Positions 12,007 through 22,910 of a DNA stretch of 64,000 bases are shown here, piece by piece. Under the pieces are notes generated by a model, which was not told where the DNA came from, did no database searches, and saw nothing but the letters and a program-made list of their open reading frames with translations. Every line of letters begins with the position of its first letter. Within the stretch, counting starts at the first letter, position 1. The DNA is from Notolepis coatsorum. Its lineage: Eukaryota; Chordata; Actinopteri; Aulopiformes; Paralepididae. The stretch spans positions 162,078,491 to 162,142,490 of the forward strand of contig OZ020587.1 of assembly GCA_963971535.1 (NCBI GenBank), in the 5' to 3' direction. The translations under genes were made by a program, and so were the position numbers.

Positions 12007-13077
12007 ATGACGACCCCAGCCGACACAGAGAGGGTCAGAACCGCACTTGCTAATCAAGTCGAGTTGACCAGGGATCACAGTCTCCAACTAGAGAGGGCTG
12101 CGGCTGCGGTGCAGGATCTCAGGGAACAGGTCCTGCCTATTCAAGGGTCAATGGCCGCTCTGGCGGGACAACAATCCGGTATTCTCGCCCAGCTTCACTC
12201 GCTGAGCGACACCGTTAATGCTTTACTTCCTTCACATCCTTCAGGAGCATTCACCGCAGCCCCAGCAGATCCCGCACCTCGGGAACCCCGTCTCTCCGAC
12301 CCACGGCTGTTCGACGGCAATCCCGAGGAGTGTGCCACATTCATCATGCAATGTGAGTTGGTTTTCCGTCATCAACCAAGCCGTTTTACTGCTCGAGGGT
12401 CCCAAGTGGCTTATATGACGAACTTGCTTTCAGGCCATGCTGCCCAGTGGGTCACTTCCTCCTGGGCAATGGATGCAGATTTTGTTTTCTCCTATCCAGA
12501 CTTCGTGGCGGAGCTCCGCAGAGTGTTCCACCATCCAGCCCGAGGTCTGGACCCTGGAGCCCGGTTGGGGACTTTCCGACAGGGGAGCGGCAGGGTGACG
12601 GACTATGTCCTGGAGTTTCGACTGGCGGCGGTGGAGAGTGGATGGAACGACCCTGCACTTCGCCTAACCTTCTTGAGGGGGCTCAGTGACGCAGTCCGGG
12701 ACCAGCTCGCTACCCGGGAGTTGCCCGACTCCCTCGAGGACCTGTTTAGCCTCGTCATCCGCATCGACGGACGCCTCCTGGAGAGAAGGCGCGAGAGGAC
12801 CCGACTGTTACCTCCTGAGGTACCCCGGATTCCCCGGACGCATGACGTCACTCCTGGACGCCCTGTCCTCAACACTACTGGTGGTAGCAGGCCTCCCCGT
12901 TCGGTTCGCGAGGAGGAACCCATGCAGCTGGGACGCTCTCATCTGAGCCAGGCGGAGCGTGAGGCAAGGCTCAGGTACGGTCTCTGCCTCTACTGCGGAG
13001 GTGCGGGACACCGAATCGCCGACTGCCCCTCCCGGCCAAAAGATCAGGCTCGCCGAGACCCCGGGAGATCCTGGTGA
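12007..13077 (+). CDS. gag: Chromoviral Gag polyprotein
   Basis: 356 residues, structural protein forming the cytoplasmic virus-like particle. The N-terminal 80 residues are helical and Q/L/A-rich and could form a coiled coil. The middle (about 100-270) is the Ty3/Sushi-type capsid region, with [13 protein letters not shown] and L-R-F/F-R-L-like helices. A single CCHC zinc knuckle (C-x2-C-x4-H-x4-C) lies at residues 327-340, followed by a basic tail, as expected for RNA packaging. The ATG at 12007 is the first after the primer site. The frame is uninterrupted. The stop overlaps the start of the pol frame, which lies one base back. This Gag type is the ancestor class of the domesticated mammalian RTL/PEG10 genes. 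Confidence 0.93.
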   Translation: MTTPADTERVRTALANQVELTRDHSLQLERAAAAVQDLREQVLPIQGSMAALAGQQSGILAQLHSLSDTVNALLPSHPSGAFTAAPADPAPREPRLSDPRLFDGNPEECATFIMQCELVFRHQPSRFTARGSQVAYMTNLLSGHAAQWVTSSWAMDADFVFSYPDFVAELRRVFHHPARGLDPGARLGTFRQGSGRVTDYVLEFRLAAVESGWNDPALRLTFLRGLSDAVRDQLATRELPDSLEDLFSLVIRIDGRLLERRRERTRLLPPEVPRIPRTHDVTPGRPVLNTTGGSRPPRSVREEEPMQLGRSHLSQAEREARLRYGLCLYCGGAGHRIADCPSRPKDQARRDPGRSW

Positions 13078-16000
13078 GCCGTTTTTCCCATTCCCAGCGC
13101 CGCGCACCACCTGACCATCTGATGAGCGTCACCCTGGCCTGGGGGGACCAACGTGCCACGGTGGAGGCCCTCATCGACTCTGGGGCTGACGAGAATTTCC
13201 TCGACTTCGAGTTCGCTACCCGAGCCAACATTCCACTTGAGGACCTGGTGAGGCCCTTGGAGATCTTCTCGTTGGACCAACACCGCCTGGCCGACATCTC
13301 TCAACGCACCGGCCCAGTCGTGCTGACCATCGCTGGGAACCACGTCGAGAGAATCCAGTTCCTCATCACCCAATCCCCCCTTGTCCCGGTGGTCCTGGGT
13401 AGGCCCTGGCTCGCGCTGCACGAGCCCCACATCGCCTGGTCCTCCGGTACCATCAAGGGCTGGAGCTCCTCCTGTCATGCCCTGTGTCTGCAGGCGGCGT
13501 CCTGTCCCTCGCCCCGGAGGCCCGCTGGTGAGTTGCCTCCGGACCTTTCGTCCATACCTCCCGAGTACCACGACCTCTTGGAGGTTTTCAGTAAATCCAG
13601 GGCTCAGGCCCTTCCACCTCACCGCCCCTATGACTGCGCCATCGACCTCCGCCAAGGGGCTCCCCTTCCCGGCAGCCGCCTCTACAGTCTGACCGTTCCG
13701 GAGAAGAAGGCGATGGATCTCTACATCTCTGAGTCATTGGAAGCAGGACTCATTCTGCCTTCCTCCTCCCCGGTGGCGGCCGGTTTCTTCTTTGTTGGTA
13801 AGAAGGATGGGGACCTGCGACCCTGCATCGACTATCGTCAGCTCAACGAGATCACCATCAAGAACAAATACCCTCTACCTCTCATGAGCTCCACCTTCGA
13901 GCCACTGACCCAGGCCTCGTTCTTCACCAAGCTGGACCTCCGGAGTGCCTACCATCTTGTCCGTATCCGTGAGGGCGATGAATGGAAGACCGCCTTCAAG
14001 ACCCCCAGGGGCCACTACGAGTACCTAGTGATGCCGTTCGGCCTCACCAACGCCCCGGCGGTATTCCAGGCACTCATGAACGACGTCCTTCGTGACATGC
14101 TGGAGGTGTTCGTGGTGGTGTACCTGGACGACATTCTCATCTTCTCCAGGACCCTCGAGGAACACATCCAGCATGTCCGCCGTGTGCTGGAGCGCCTCCT
14201 CCACAATCGGCTCTTCGTCAAGGCGGAGAAGTGCCGTTTCCACTCCGACTCCGTCGACTACCTGGGCTTCATCGTTGAGAAGGGCTTAACCCGAGCGGAT
14301 CCTCGCAAGATCCAGGCTGTGGAGGATTGGCCAGAACCCACCACTCGGAAGGAGTTACAGAGTTTCCTCGGGTTCGCCAACTTCTACCGAAGGTTCATCC
14401 GGAACTACAGTCAAGTGGCGGAGCCACTTACCAAGCTGACCTCCCCCGCTCTGCCGTTCGACTGGTCCCCAGCGGCATGCGCTGCGTTCCGCTCCCTCAA
14501 GAAGAGGTTCACTTCCGCCCCTATCCTGCTCCACCCTGACCCCAAGAGACAGTTCATTGTGGAGGTGGACGCCTCGGATACTGGCCTGGGCGCTGTCCTA
14601 TCCCAACGTTCTCTTTTGGACCAGAAGGTGCATCCTTGCGCCTTCTACTCGCGTCGCTTCCTCCCTGCCGAGAGGAACTACGACACCGGCAATCGGGAGC
14701 TGCTGGCGGTCGTGGCTGCGTTGGAGGAGTGGCGTCATTGGCTAGAGGGTGCCGAGGAGCCTTTTACCATCTGGACGGACCACAAGAACCTGACGTTCAT
14801 CCGCGCTTCCAGGCGCCTCAACGGTCGGCAGGCGAGATGGGCCAGTTTCCTCAGTCGGTTCAACTTCTCGCTGACCTTCCGCCCCGGTTCCCGCAACACG
14901 AAGGCCGACTCCCTGTCCCGGTTACACTCCAAGGGGGCTCCACCCTCTGAGGACCCTACTCCCATCCTCCCGGAGGCCCGAGTGGTTGGAGCCATCACCT
15001 TGGGCATCGAGGGTGTGGTTAGGCGTGCCCTACGCTTCCAGCGTGCTCCTAGCAACGTCCCTATGCATCGTCTCTTCGTCCCCGACTCTGCCCGGTCCCG
15101 GGTACTGCTTTGGGGCCATACCAGCCGGTTCGCCTGCCACCCTGGCGTCCATCGCACGTTCTCCTTCCTGGCTCGTCGTTTCTGGTGGCCCACCATGCGG
15201 AACGACGTCAAGGAGTTCGTATTGGCCTGCGCGGTCTGTGCCCGCAGCAAGGCCTCTCACCAGGCACCCTCCGGGCTCTTGCAGCCACTTCCCGTTCCGA
15301 GCCGTCCGTGGTCACATGTGGCACTGGACTTCGTCACAGGTCTGCCCTCCTCCCAGGGGAACACCTGCCTTCTGACCGTGGTGGATCGATTCAGCAAGGG
15401 GGTTCACCTCGTGGCCCTTTCCAAGCTTCCCTCGGCGGCCGAGACGGCGGACCTCCTGACTCACCACGTGTTCCGCCTTCATGGGTTTCCCCAGGACATC
15501 GTCTCTGACCGGGGGCCCCAGTTCACCTCCCAGGTATGGCGGGCCTTTTGCAAGGGATTGGGGGCAACGGTCAGTCTTTCCTCTGGTTATCATCCCCAGA
15601 CTAACGGGCAGACGGAGAGGATGAACCAGAGCGTGGAGTCCGCTCTTCGGTGTGTGGCAGCCGAGAGACCGGCATCCTGGAGCCGTTTCCTTCCCTGGGT
15701 TGAATACTCCATCAATTCAATGGTCAGTTCCGCCACCGGCCTCTCACCTTTTGAGGTTTCCCTGGGCTACCAACCCCCTCTTTTCCCCGCACAGGAGGCG
15801 GAAGTGGCAGTTCCCTCCGTGCAGGTCCACCTCGACCGCTGCCGACGAGTTTGGGAGATCACCAGGACCGCGCTGCTCCGGACATCTGAGCGCGCCTGTC
15901 GTGGTGCCGACCGGCGCCGGGTTCCTGCGCCGACTTACCGCCCTGGGCAGAGGGTGTGGCTCTCCGCAAAGGACCTGCCGCTACGGTCCTCGGCCAAGAA

Positions 16001-16409
16001 ACTCAACCCCCGTTTCGTCGGACCTTTCGAGGTCCTGAAGGTACTCAGTCCGGCGGCCCTGCGCCTGAAACTTCCTGCGTCCATGCACATCCACCCCGTG
16101 TTCCATGTCTCCCGGGTTAAGCCCGTCTCCCTCAGTCCCCTTATGCCTCCAGCTCCTGATCCTCCGCCTCCCGTGTTGGTGGATGGTCACCCCCAGTGGC
16201 AGGTCCGCCGGTTGATGGGCGTTCGTCGGCGGGGCCGGGGGTTCCAATACCTGGTGGACTGGGAGGGTTACGGCCCTGAGGAGCGTAGCTGGGTCTCCCG
16301 GCAGCTCATCGTGGATCCCAGCTTGATCACTGACTTCCATCGTGCCCATCCTGATGAGCCGGGTCGGCCTGGTCGCCGGGTGGCTCCCGTGGAGGAGGGG
16401 GTACTGTGA
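13074..16409 (+). CDS. pol: Chromoviral Pol polyprotein (PR-RT-RH-IN-chromodomain)
   Basis: 1111 residues from a GTG-initiated frame; the natural product is probably a Gag-Pol fusion by -1 frameshifting, since pol is in the -1 frame and overlaps gag's end. Domains in order: aspartic protease with D-S-G-A at 35-38; reverse transcriptase with Y-L-D-D at 350-353; RNase H (E-V-D-A-S near 498); HHCC zinc-binding N-terminus of integrase (about 680-725); integrase core D752, D812, E848 with 35 residues between the last two; chromodomain at about 1042-1080 with conserved W and Y residues, which in this group guides integration to chromatin marks. No internal stop is seen and all catalytic residues are in place. 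The TGA stop lies in the first five bases of the 3' LTR. Confidence 0.93.
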   Translation: MSRFSHSQRRAPPDHLMSVTLAWGDQRATVEALIDSGADENFLDFEFATRANIPLEDLVRPLEIFSLDQHRLADISQRTGPVVLTIAGNHVERIQFLITQSPLVPVVLGRPWLALHEPHIAWSSGTIKGWSSSCHALCLQAASCPSPRRPAGELPPDLSSIPPEYHDLLEVFSKSRAQALPPHRPYDCAIDLRQGAPLPGSRLYSLTVPEKKAMDLYISESLEAGLILPSSSPVAAGFFFVGKKDGDLRPCIDYRQLNEITIKNKYPLPLMSSTFEPLTQASFFTKLDLRSAYHLVRIREGDEWKTAFKTPRGHYEYLVMPFGLTNAPAVFQALMNDVLRDMLEVFVVVYLDDILIFSRTLEEHIQHVRRVLERLLHNRLFVKAEKCRFHSDSVDYLGFIVEKGLTRADPRKIQAVEDWPEPTTRKELQSFLGFANFYRRFIRNYSQVAEPLTKLTSPALPFDWSPAACAAFRSLKKRFTSAPILLHPDPKRQFIVEVDASDTGLGAVLSQRSLLDQKVHPCAFYSRRFLPAERNYDTGNRELLAVVAALEEWRHWLEGAEEPFTIWTDHKNLTFIRASRRLNGRQARWASFLSRFNFSLTFRPGSRNTKADSLSRLHSKGAPPSEDPTPILPEARVVGAITLGIEGVVRRALRFQRAPSNVPMHRLFVPDSARSRVLLWGHTSRFACHPGVHRTFSFLARRFWWPTMRNDVKEFVLACAVCARSKASHQAPSGLLQPLPVPSRPWSHVALDFVTGLPSSQGNTCLLTVVDRFSKGVHLVALSKLPSAAETADLLTHHVFRLHGFPQDIVSDRGPQFTSQVWRAFCKGLGATVSLSSGYHPQTNGQTERMNQSVESALRCVAAERPASWSRFLPWVEYSINSMVSSATGLSPFEVSLGYQPPLFPAQEAEVAVPSVQVHLDRCRRVWEITRTALLRTSERACRGADRRRVPAPTYRPGQRVWLSAKDLPLRSSAKKLNPRFVGPFEVLKVLSPAALRLKLPASMHIHPVFHVSRVKPVSLSPLMPPAPDPPPPVLVDGHPQWQVRRLMGVRRRGRGFQYLVDWEGYGPEERSWVSRQLIVDPSLITDFHRAHPDEPGRPGRRVAPVEEGVL
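16390..16404 (+). promoter_or_regulatory. Polypurine tract
   Basis: A G/A-rich run (GGAGGAGGGGGTAC) directly precedes the 3' LTR and should prime plus-strand DNA synthesis. It is also coding, being the last codons of pol. Confidence 0.8.
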
Positions 16410-17466
16410 GGTTTCTGTTCCTTGCTCACTTACTCGCTCTGTTCCTTTAAACCACCTCGCTCTGTTTTCCATTTGTTTCTGTTAATCCTTTCATTCCCCC
16501 ATTCACACGCTTCTTCCCAGAGACGTCGTTGATTGGTTCTCTCCCGTCCACACGCTTTTCAATCACATCCCCCAGCTGTCACTGCTTGTCAATCAATCAA
16601 TCCCGTATTATTTATACCCCGTTTCCCCACTCAAGTTTTGTTGGATCATTTTGATATTTTCTGTTTGCATTCGCCGTTCCTGCTGCTGCTGTTGTTCCCT
16701 GTGCTTTACCTCCAGGATATCCAAGAAGCCTTCCTCTTGGACACCTTTTTCCCGTGGCGACGCGCTCGCTCCACTGCTGTTCCAGCGCTCTTTACGCACA
16801 ACGCCTGGGTGAGTTTTTAATGACTGTCTTTGATCAAATTCCGTTTTCGTGTTTTTATAACATTGAAGATTACCACCTTTTTATCAGACAGTCACTCACC
16901 CAGCGGTTGCCTTTTTGATTGTTTCACTGGGATAATATTTTGACCTAACATCTCCCACTGTGTGTTTATCACACAGAAGATATTATCACATTGGATTGTA
17001 TTTTGGACTTCGCTCTCAGTGTCTATTTTTGCACCGAAGATATTTTTCACTTGGGATTGTGTTTTGGAACATTGCTCACTGTGTGTGTTTACACGAAGAT
17101 TAGTTCACTTGGATAACTTTTGTTTTTGGGTACAAGTCACCTCTCCTGTTCTCCTGCTCGTTCTACCTGCACCCTGTGTTGACTCGCTCCCTCTCTCTCT
17201 CTCTCGGTCCCGCATCACCTCGGAGATTCTGCCGAGAGAGGTCTGCAGAGCGGTTCTGACGTCAGCATCTGCTACCCCCTACTACCACCTCGGGAGAAGC
17301 TGCAGAGCAGCAGAACATTTTCATCCTTGCTTGAATTCCTGTCTTGTTTAGACTCTTCCTATTCAATGCTGTTTAATTAGTCTCAATAAACAAGCCCCTG
17401 TTTTTGGCAACTCTGAATCCTACTCTCTTGTGTCGTTGCGTTTGGGGTCGGTGTCAAACCATAACA
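16405..17466 (+). repeat. 3' LTR of the chromovirus
   Basis: 1062 bp, TGTGAGG to CATAACA, followed by the TSD copy AATCT. Differences from the 5' LTR seen by eye: a 4-bp and a 2-bp indel and about four substitutions. One substitution changes the self-priming decamer (GATCG to GATCA). AATAAA lies at 17385-17390. Confidence 0.95.
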
Positions 17467-17624
17467 AATCTAATGAAACATTTTTGCAGGTCACCATTTA
17501 TTATCTCATTACGCAATATAATACATAATGTTGTCCAGTGTTGTCATCATATAACTATATAATTCATAATTCAGTCATGATGAATTGTTTATTTAATGTT
17601 TCTATAATTCTACAGATTATAATA

Positions 17625-18290
17625 TAGGCGACACTCTCCACATGCCTGCTAAATTCAAACACACTACTGTTAGTGAATCACACATAAAAACCTTGGAGAT
17701 AATTTTTCGTGCTAAGAGTAAGAACCTACCAGTTTGTATTCAATGTCTCTTTCAACCAAGAGAAGGAAAGTATAATTTAAGAGGGTTGTGTATTCTTAAA
17801 ACATGTAAAAAGGTAAGAACTAATGTAAAAGCTAGATGTGTTTCAATTTTGGGAGTTAAATTGTGGAATAGCCTTAGTGACGGGTTGAAGTTGTGTACTT
17901 CTCAGGGGAGATTTAAAAAGGCCCTAAAGGATCAAATAATTCAGGAGTACAGTTTTGAGTAAAACATCAAACATTTGTTTTTTTTTTCTTAAAAAAAGAA
18001 AAAAGGGAATGTATATCTTGCAGCATATTTAAATTTTTCTTTCTTATATTAAAGTATATTTAGTTTTTAAGAATTGTAAAGGATAGGCAAAAATAAGCAT
18101 GTGCTTCAGCCTATTCCTTTTTTCGGTCATTGAGTTTGGATTTTGTGTGTGAGCTTACTTTGAATATGTACATTTGTGATTATTTATTATTATTTTTTTC
18201 TTTTCTTTTGAAAGTCCACACAAGTGTGTTTTTGATTGATCTGTAAACAAAGACCGAAAATAAACTATTCATCATCATCACCATCACTTC
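17625..18290 (+). pseudogene. LINE 3' end (L2/Rex-like), C-terminal ORF2 fragment
   Basis: A 106-residue frame (17642-17962) shows the C-terminal pattern common to fish CR1/L2/Rex LINEs: R-E-G-K-Y-N-L-R-G, then G-V-K-L-W-N-S-L, then F-K-K-A-L-K. The 3' UTR includes 'ggataggcaaaaataagc' and 'cttcagcctattcctttttt' and ends at 'ccgaaaataaactattcatc' with an ATC-type tail. RT and endonuclease regions are absent, so this is a 5'-truncated dead copy. No TSD was identified. Confidence 0.7.
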
Positions 18291-18465
18291 TTTGCAGCTG
18301 GTTAAAGTTTGTAATGGTATAGGCTGTGTGTGTTCCAGCACTTTTATTAAGACAAGGAATTTGTATCTGGACCTGACAGGTTTCAAGTTTTGTTTTATTT
18401 GTCACATATAAGGTACATGTACATTATAGTAAAATGCTTGGTTCTGTACAGTGACTCTCCTAAGA

Positions 18466-18545
18466 GTCAAGTCAAGTCATTTATTTATAAAGCACGTCTA
18501 AGAACTCAAGAGCCAACCAAAGTGCTGTACAATCAAAGCATAAAA
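18466..18545 (-). mobile_element. LINE 3' tail fragment (TTGAC-type tail)
   Basis: On the minus strand the sequence runs 'cagcactttggttggctc' to 'gctttataaataaatgactt' and ends in repeated TTGAC, a common 3' terminus of fish non-LTR elements. No coding part is present. Confidence 0.5.
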
Positions 18546-19045
18546 TGTCATATAATACAAAATACAAAAAAAGGCACAGCAGGACAAGAGTGTGCTTCAT
18601 ACAGTAAAAAAGGTAAAATAATAAAGACCAAACACTATACAAAATATACAATATAGAAAACTAAAATGTACAAAAAACAAAAAGAGTTAGTGCAAATCTT
18701 TTAGGTCAGGCCACAGAACTATGGTCTGGGCACTGAAACAAACCGTCTGGCTGAAACGCGGGCCTTGTGTTTACTTCAAGGAAGCAACGTATGAGAAGAT
18801 ACTTTCCAAAGGGAGACGAATCATAAAAAACAAACAAGCCATGGACATTTATAAAAATATAAATATTTTGATTTCTGTTTAGACCTGACATTTCCATGTA
18901 TTTATTTGTTATCTTTGTTGTTTGTGATATTTAAATATAAACGTGTAATAGCGCAGTCTGTGATATGGGGATATGTAACCAACGTGTTATTGTGTGTTGG
19001 TGATTTCAAAGCTGGTTGCACTGCGTTTTATTGACGTCACGCGCA
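18546..19045. other. Unassigned A/T-rich sequence
   Basis: No recognisable gene. A plus-strand frame of about 58 codons around 18711-18884 (contains M-V-W-A-L-K and Y-E-K-I-L-S-K-G) ends at a TAG; I do not recognise it and see no splice context. Confidence 0.3.
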
Positions 19046-19908
19046 TAAATGTTCCCTCGCGTGCGCACAGGATGTTATATAAAGAAATTATATTGTCAAC
19101 AGATATGGTGGAAAAACAAACAATGTTTTAAATGTAATTGTAGTTACATTGTTAATTTAGTTTGTATTTACTTTTCTAGTTTAAGTTAATTCAATTAAAG
19201 AAATTGTTTTACACACACAAAAGCAAACTTGAAATAATCAGACAACTTGTGTTTACTTGAACTTCTTTATTTTGAGAAGGGAAAAGTTTCTTTAATAGTT
19301 GTCATAGTAAAATACAGAATACTTTACCATGAAATGCTTTTTTCAGTATAAGCTCCTGCGATTGTGCTAGATAAAATTGATAAAAAGTATAAAATAGAAA
19401 AAGTCAAGAGTACGTAAACAAAAGGTGTTCAGTCAATCAATATACAATACAGTACAATACACTTGTTTTTCCAGGCTGGCTGCACACATTTTCAGTTGCT
19501 CTTGGTTTAGTGCTGATCTACTGTACACAGTATATACAATTTATCCATAAACATCTGGAAATGGTTCATAGCTGTGATATCATTAACCGTGTCACCTACA
19601 GCAAGTTCCAGCCGGTGATTTAAGCAATGCCAGGTCAATATGTTAGGATACAGTTCAGACAGTTTTGCAGTTATACCAGCTTTGCGTCCCAACATGACAC
19701 TGGCTCCATCACTTGCAAATGCAACCAAGTGCTTCTTCAAATATGCATCATCAAAGCCATGTTCACTGAGGCATTTCAACAGATGGTGCATAATTGTTTC
19801 TGCTTTTTGGTTGGGAGGTTCAATCGGATATAAAAATAAGAGCTCTGGGTCCAGGTTCTTGTCATTTTCAGCTTTGAGGTACACAATCAGTGTAGTTTTA
19901 TCTGCAAG

Positions 19909-21789
19909 CAGGGGAGGAAACTAACTTTTTGGCTTACCAGCCAACTGGCGAGTATCTGATTTTTTTTACCAGCCAAACAGATTTTTTACCAGACAAAAAA
20001 AATCGCTAATTGTGATTTTACTTCTTTGTATGTCAAGCCGCGTCAATGTTGTGTATGCATCTGGGTAGGCACACTGTGCCTTTAAGACAGCACGGTGGTC
20101 TTACGACAGTGCTGTGAAGTACCGTCAAGTGTTGTGCAGGGTTTCCGTTAGAAAAAATTGTTGCCGGCCTCAGTGTCCGGTAGATTTTAATCTACCGGTC
20201 AAATGAGAGAAATTCCGGTCAGAGTTTATTGAGCTTAAAAACAATTGATAGGCAAAAGAATGACAACAAAACAAAAGAATGACATCATCAAGGCATGTAG
20301 ATTTATAATATTTTTACTTAAAACTAGGCTACTTTTGCGTATAAAGTCATTATATTCCAAATAAAATAAGTCCCGAGACTCGTGCTGCTGCCGACTTTAA
20401 ATCAAATAGGTGTCTGTGGGCAGTCGCCCGACATTAATAAACAACAGTCTGTTATAATCACATTTTTATGAGCTAACGAATTCCGTTATATTGGACATTT
20501 GTATTAATTATATCAAGCGAAGAACTGAGAAATTTGGCAGAGAGAGACGGCAACATTATCGTGGGTTTGCGTGACGACTCTCTCTCTCCACCTCCCAATG
20601 ACTTATTTGCGAGAGTATGTCGATGCAGAGCAGCAGATTCAGCTGTTATTGGCTCTTTTCTGGGGACCGCACAGCAGCGCCCCCCACCCAACATTGAATT
20701 GCAAATGGCTGAATTGGAGTACTGCTGGAGTACTGCACTGTGCTGCTGCTGCTCCGGCTCTGCAGCTTCACAAAAGTTCGCACATCCAGCACTAAGCTCT
20801 CGCTGACAACGTCGTTGTCATTATTAGAAGCAACGATGAAACAAATGTAATGATTGTTTCGTTCATCGCATAGGCTATTTAATTTTAGCCTATTTTAATA
20901 CAATTCAAATAATCAAATTGTGCTTAGACTCAGGGAATTATTTTCACCGGACATTAAGACCGGAGAGATTAAATATGTCGGACTTCAACAGATTTTGCCG
21001 GTCAAATACCGGTAATTACCGGCTAACGGAAACGCTGGTGTTGTGGTAACGTCAGTTGGGTTGGTGTGCTGTTGTGCACAGTGCACTGGTTGAGCTAGCC
21101 CCTTTCGTGACTGCGATGTGCAAGCCAGGGGCTTTTGAGCATGAAATAAAATGTCTAACCTTACGTCGTAGTCCGGTGCTTTTTTGGAAACATTATAGTC
21201 ATAACGGATACACCTAGCTGGCTGCTTTGAGCACACAGGGCTAACGTTAGCTAGCAAGCAGCTATAGCTAAAACGCTAACTAGAAGCTAACCACTGTATA
21301 CAGTTCCAGTAGACTAACATTACACCTCTGTGATTTAAATGCGTCCTTAGTAACTTATACTCGAGGGTTGTACTAGGGTTGGATGTAGTTCCCCGTTGGT
21401 CAGTCTGTCTGTTTTCCATCTTCTGCTGTGTTTAACGTTATCTGTTTGCGAGTGCTCCTGATGGCTAGCCTAGTACCGCGGGACTTTTATTATTATATGT
21501 CCGCGGGTTGGCCAGTACTGCGCAAACGTTTATTAAACATTATATGTCCGCGGGTGGTCTTGTGCAGTGCTCTCGTGGCACTGTCAACTAAAGCGAACAC
21601 TCAGAAGACGCGCACCGTTTACCAGTGCAGTGATTGCAGAATGTTTTATTTTTTTGTATACTCGCCAGCAGGGGAGGAAACTAACTGTTTGGCTTACCAG
21701 CCAACTGGCGAGTATCTGATTTTTTTTACCAGCCAAACGTAAAAAATTCCCCGCATTTGGCGGGTAAAGTGGCCTAATTTCCTCCCCTG
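19909..21789. mobile_element. hAT transposon, second layer, TSD TCTGCAAG
   Basis: Exact 8-bp direct repeats TCTGCAAG flank it (19901-19908 and 21790-21797). Ends are CAGGGGAGGAAA and TTTCCTCCCCTG. It interrupts the transposase of the surrounding hAT. The first about 70 bases ('aggaaactaac', 'ttggcttaccagccaac') recur at 21669-21740 just before the right end, so the right end looks like a short complete copy of the same family. No transposase is seen; it is non-autonomous. Confidence 0.92.
20137..21037. mobile_element. hAT transposon, third layer, TSD GTGTTGTG
   Basis: Exact 8-bp direct repeats GTGTTGTG (20129-20136 and 21038-21045). Terminal inverted repeats CAGGGTTTCCGTTAG and, on the other strand, CAGCGTTTCCGTTAG (one mismatch). 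Sub-terminal 'taccggtc'-type motifs (tctaccggtcaa, taccggtaattacc) are repeated near both ends, as is usual for transposase binding regions. There is no transposase coding capacity. It lies inside the 19909-21789 element. Confidence 0.92.
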
Positions 21790-22721
21790 TCTGCAAGGGT
21801 AGTTGACTCATCAATCAGAATTGAAATTGTACCTTCTATGGATTGGATTTGTTTGCAGAATTTTTGGCGCATTTCTGCACCTATATGCTTGGTGATGTTT
21901 GCTGCACTATCTCTTCCATGCAAGCTGAAGCCAGTGTCAGACCCAGTTTCATCTAGTAAATCCAGCATCCAAACTATCTGAACATGGCCTGTCCTCCTCT
22001 GCTAAAAAAGGATTTCTGAATTTTCTGTTTTTTTGCCTCATTGACGATGTGTTCTGCTTGGCGATGCGCACCTGAGGTGTGGTGCAAACACACCTTTTTC
22101 CTAAGAGACAGCAGCATAGCAGCTCTTACTGTTCCATTGTATGTGATCTCGTAGGTAGTCCATTCTGGTATCAATCGTATACCGTGGCCTTTGAAGACAG
22201 AGAGATTCGTAATGGCTGAGCACACTTTGCAGCCCAACTTCCCATCTTTAAAATCGAGCCACGGGTAGTTGACCCGTCTCTCTTTCCACATCTTGTCTGA
22301 CCACAGGTCAGGAAACGGTGAAGATGTAGTGGAATCAGGTGCAACAATTCCATCTCCCTGCTGAAAAAAACAAACAGAGAGAAAAACACATCAAAACACA
22401 TTCCCAGCATAATGAAAGACAATGAGACTAATTACCTCTAGGGATGGAATGCAACCCATTTCATGGCAATCACATTCACAGGTTTGTATCAGTAGCGACG
22501 CCCACAAAGCACTGAAAGCGAGGCTTCTCTTGGTGACGTCACACGCAACAGGTTACCGTAGTATTCGGTGCAACGCGCCAGTCAATTTAACTACATGCAT
22601 ATTTTACACAAACGCTTCTGTGCGCGACAGATCTCAGATGTGCGCGGGAGCGTTTTGCCATGTGCGTGCGCGCGCACGGGCGCACCTTAGGGGGAACATT
22701 GGTGACCGCCACAGGCCCTGA

Positions 22722-22910
22722 TTGATTGATTGAAAACTTTATTAACAGATTGTAGAATGGGTACAGTGACCGATTGATTGATTGTTTGATTGATTGATTG
22801 ATTGATTGAAAACTTTATTAACAGATTGCAGAATGGGTACAGTGACGTCACAGGCCCGGATTGATTGATTGATTGAAAACTTTATTAACAGATTGCAGAA
22901 TGGGTATAGA
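22722..22910 (-). repeat. Three tandem LINE 3' tail fragments
   Basis: Three successive copies of 'gattgattgaaaactttatt' plus 'aacagattg(c/t)agaatggg' in minus orientation, each the last about 45 bases of the ATCA-tailed LINE. They are separated by short 'acagtgac' spacers. The third runs directly into the 9-bp minisatellite. Confidence 0.8.

Larger units (their letters stand above)
10923..17466 (+). mobile_element. Complete chromovirus (Ty3/Gypsy) retrotransposon
   Basis: Bounded by an exact 5-bp TSD AATCT (10918-10922 and 17467-17471). Two LTRs of 1068 and 1062 bp begin TGTGAGG and end CATAACA. They differ by roughly four substitutions and two short indels by eye, so insertion was recent. 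The interior holds one gag and one pol frame, both open, with a purine tract immediately before the 3' LTR. A C-terminal chromodomain places it among the chromoviruses, the group that includes vertebrate Sushi-type elements. It is the best candidate in the window for an autonomously active LTR element. Confidence 0.95.
19441..22420 (-). pseudogene. hAT transposase, KIAA1586-like, interrupted
   Basis: Read on the minus strand. The N-terminal part (22291-21974) has W-L-D-F, C-K-V-C and an H-x4-H pair typical of a BED-like zinc finger. The next part (21968-21798) has D-S-A-A-N-I and I-L-I-D-E-S-T-T, where a second hAT interrupts it. The continuation (about 19900-19507) has the A-F-A-S-D-G-A-S-V-M-L-G and W-H-C-x-N-H-R-L-E-L-A motifs of the RNase H-like core. 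Near 19530 a frameshift occurs; the shifted frame continues to K-M-C-A-A-S-L-E-K-Q before stopping near 19441. The C-terminal catalytic and dimerisation region is missing. The family resembles the domesticated vertebrate gene KIAA1586. Not functional. Confidence 0.75.
19046..22705 (-). mobile_element. hAT transposon relic (outer layer of a triple nest)
   Basis: Carries a broken transposase read on the minus strand. Both margins show a TGTTCCC motif: 'aatgttccctcgcgtgcgc' at about 19047 on plus, and the inverse 'gcgcaccttagggggaacat' at about 22680-22700. This fits hAT ends of the type starting near GTTCCC.CTAAG.TGCG. The 8-bp TSD is not convincing, so the limits are approximate. Without the inserted 19909-21789 element it would be about 1.8 kb. 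Confidence 0.6.

Noticed and set aside
12452-12658. A second small gene inside gag
   Set aside because: Overlapping frame with proline/arginine-rich composition typical of a GC-rich shadow.
14735-15250. Long antisense frames across chromoviral pol
   Set aside because: They are shadows caused by the high GC and codon pattern of pol; no domains are seen.
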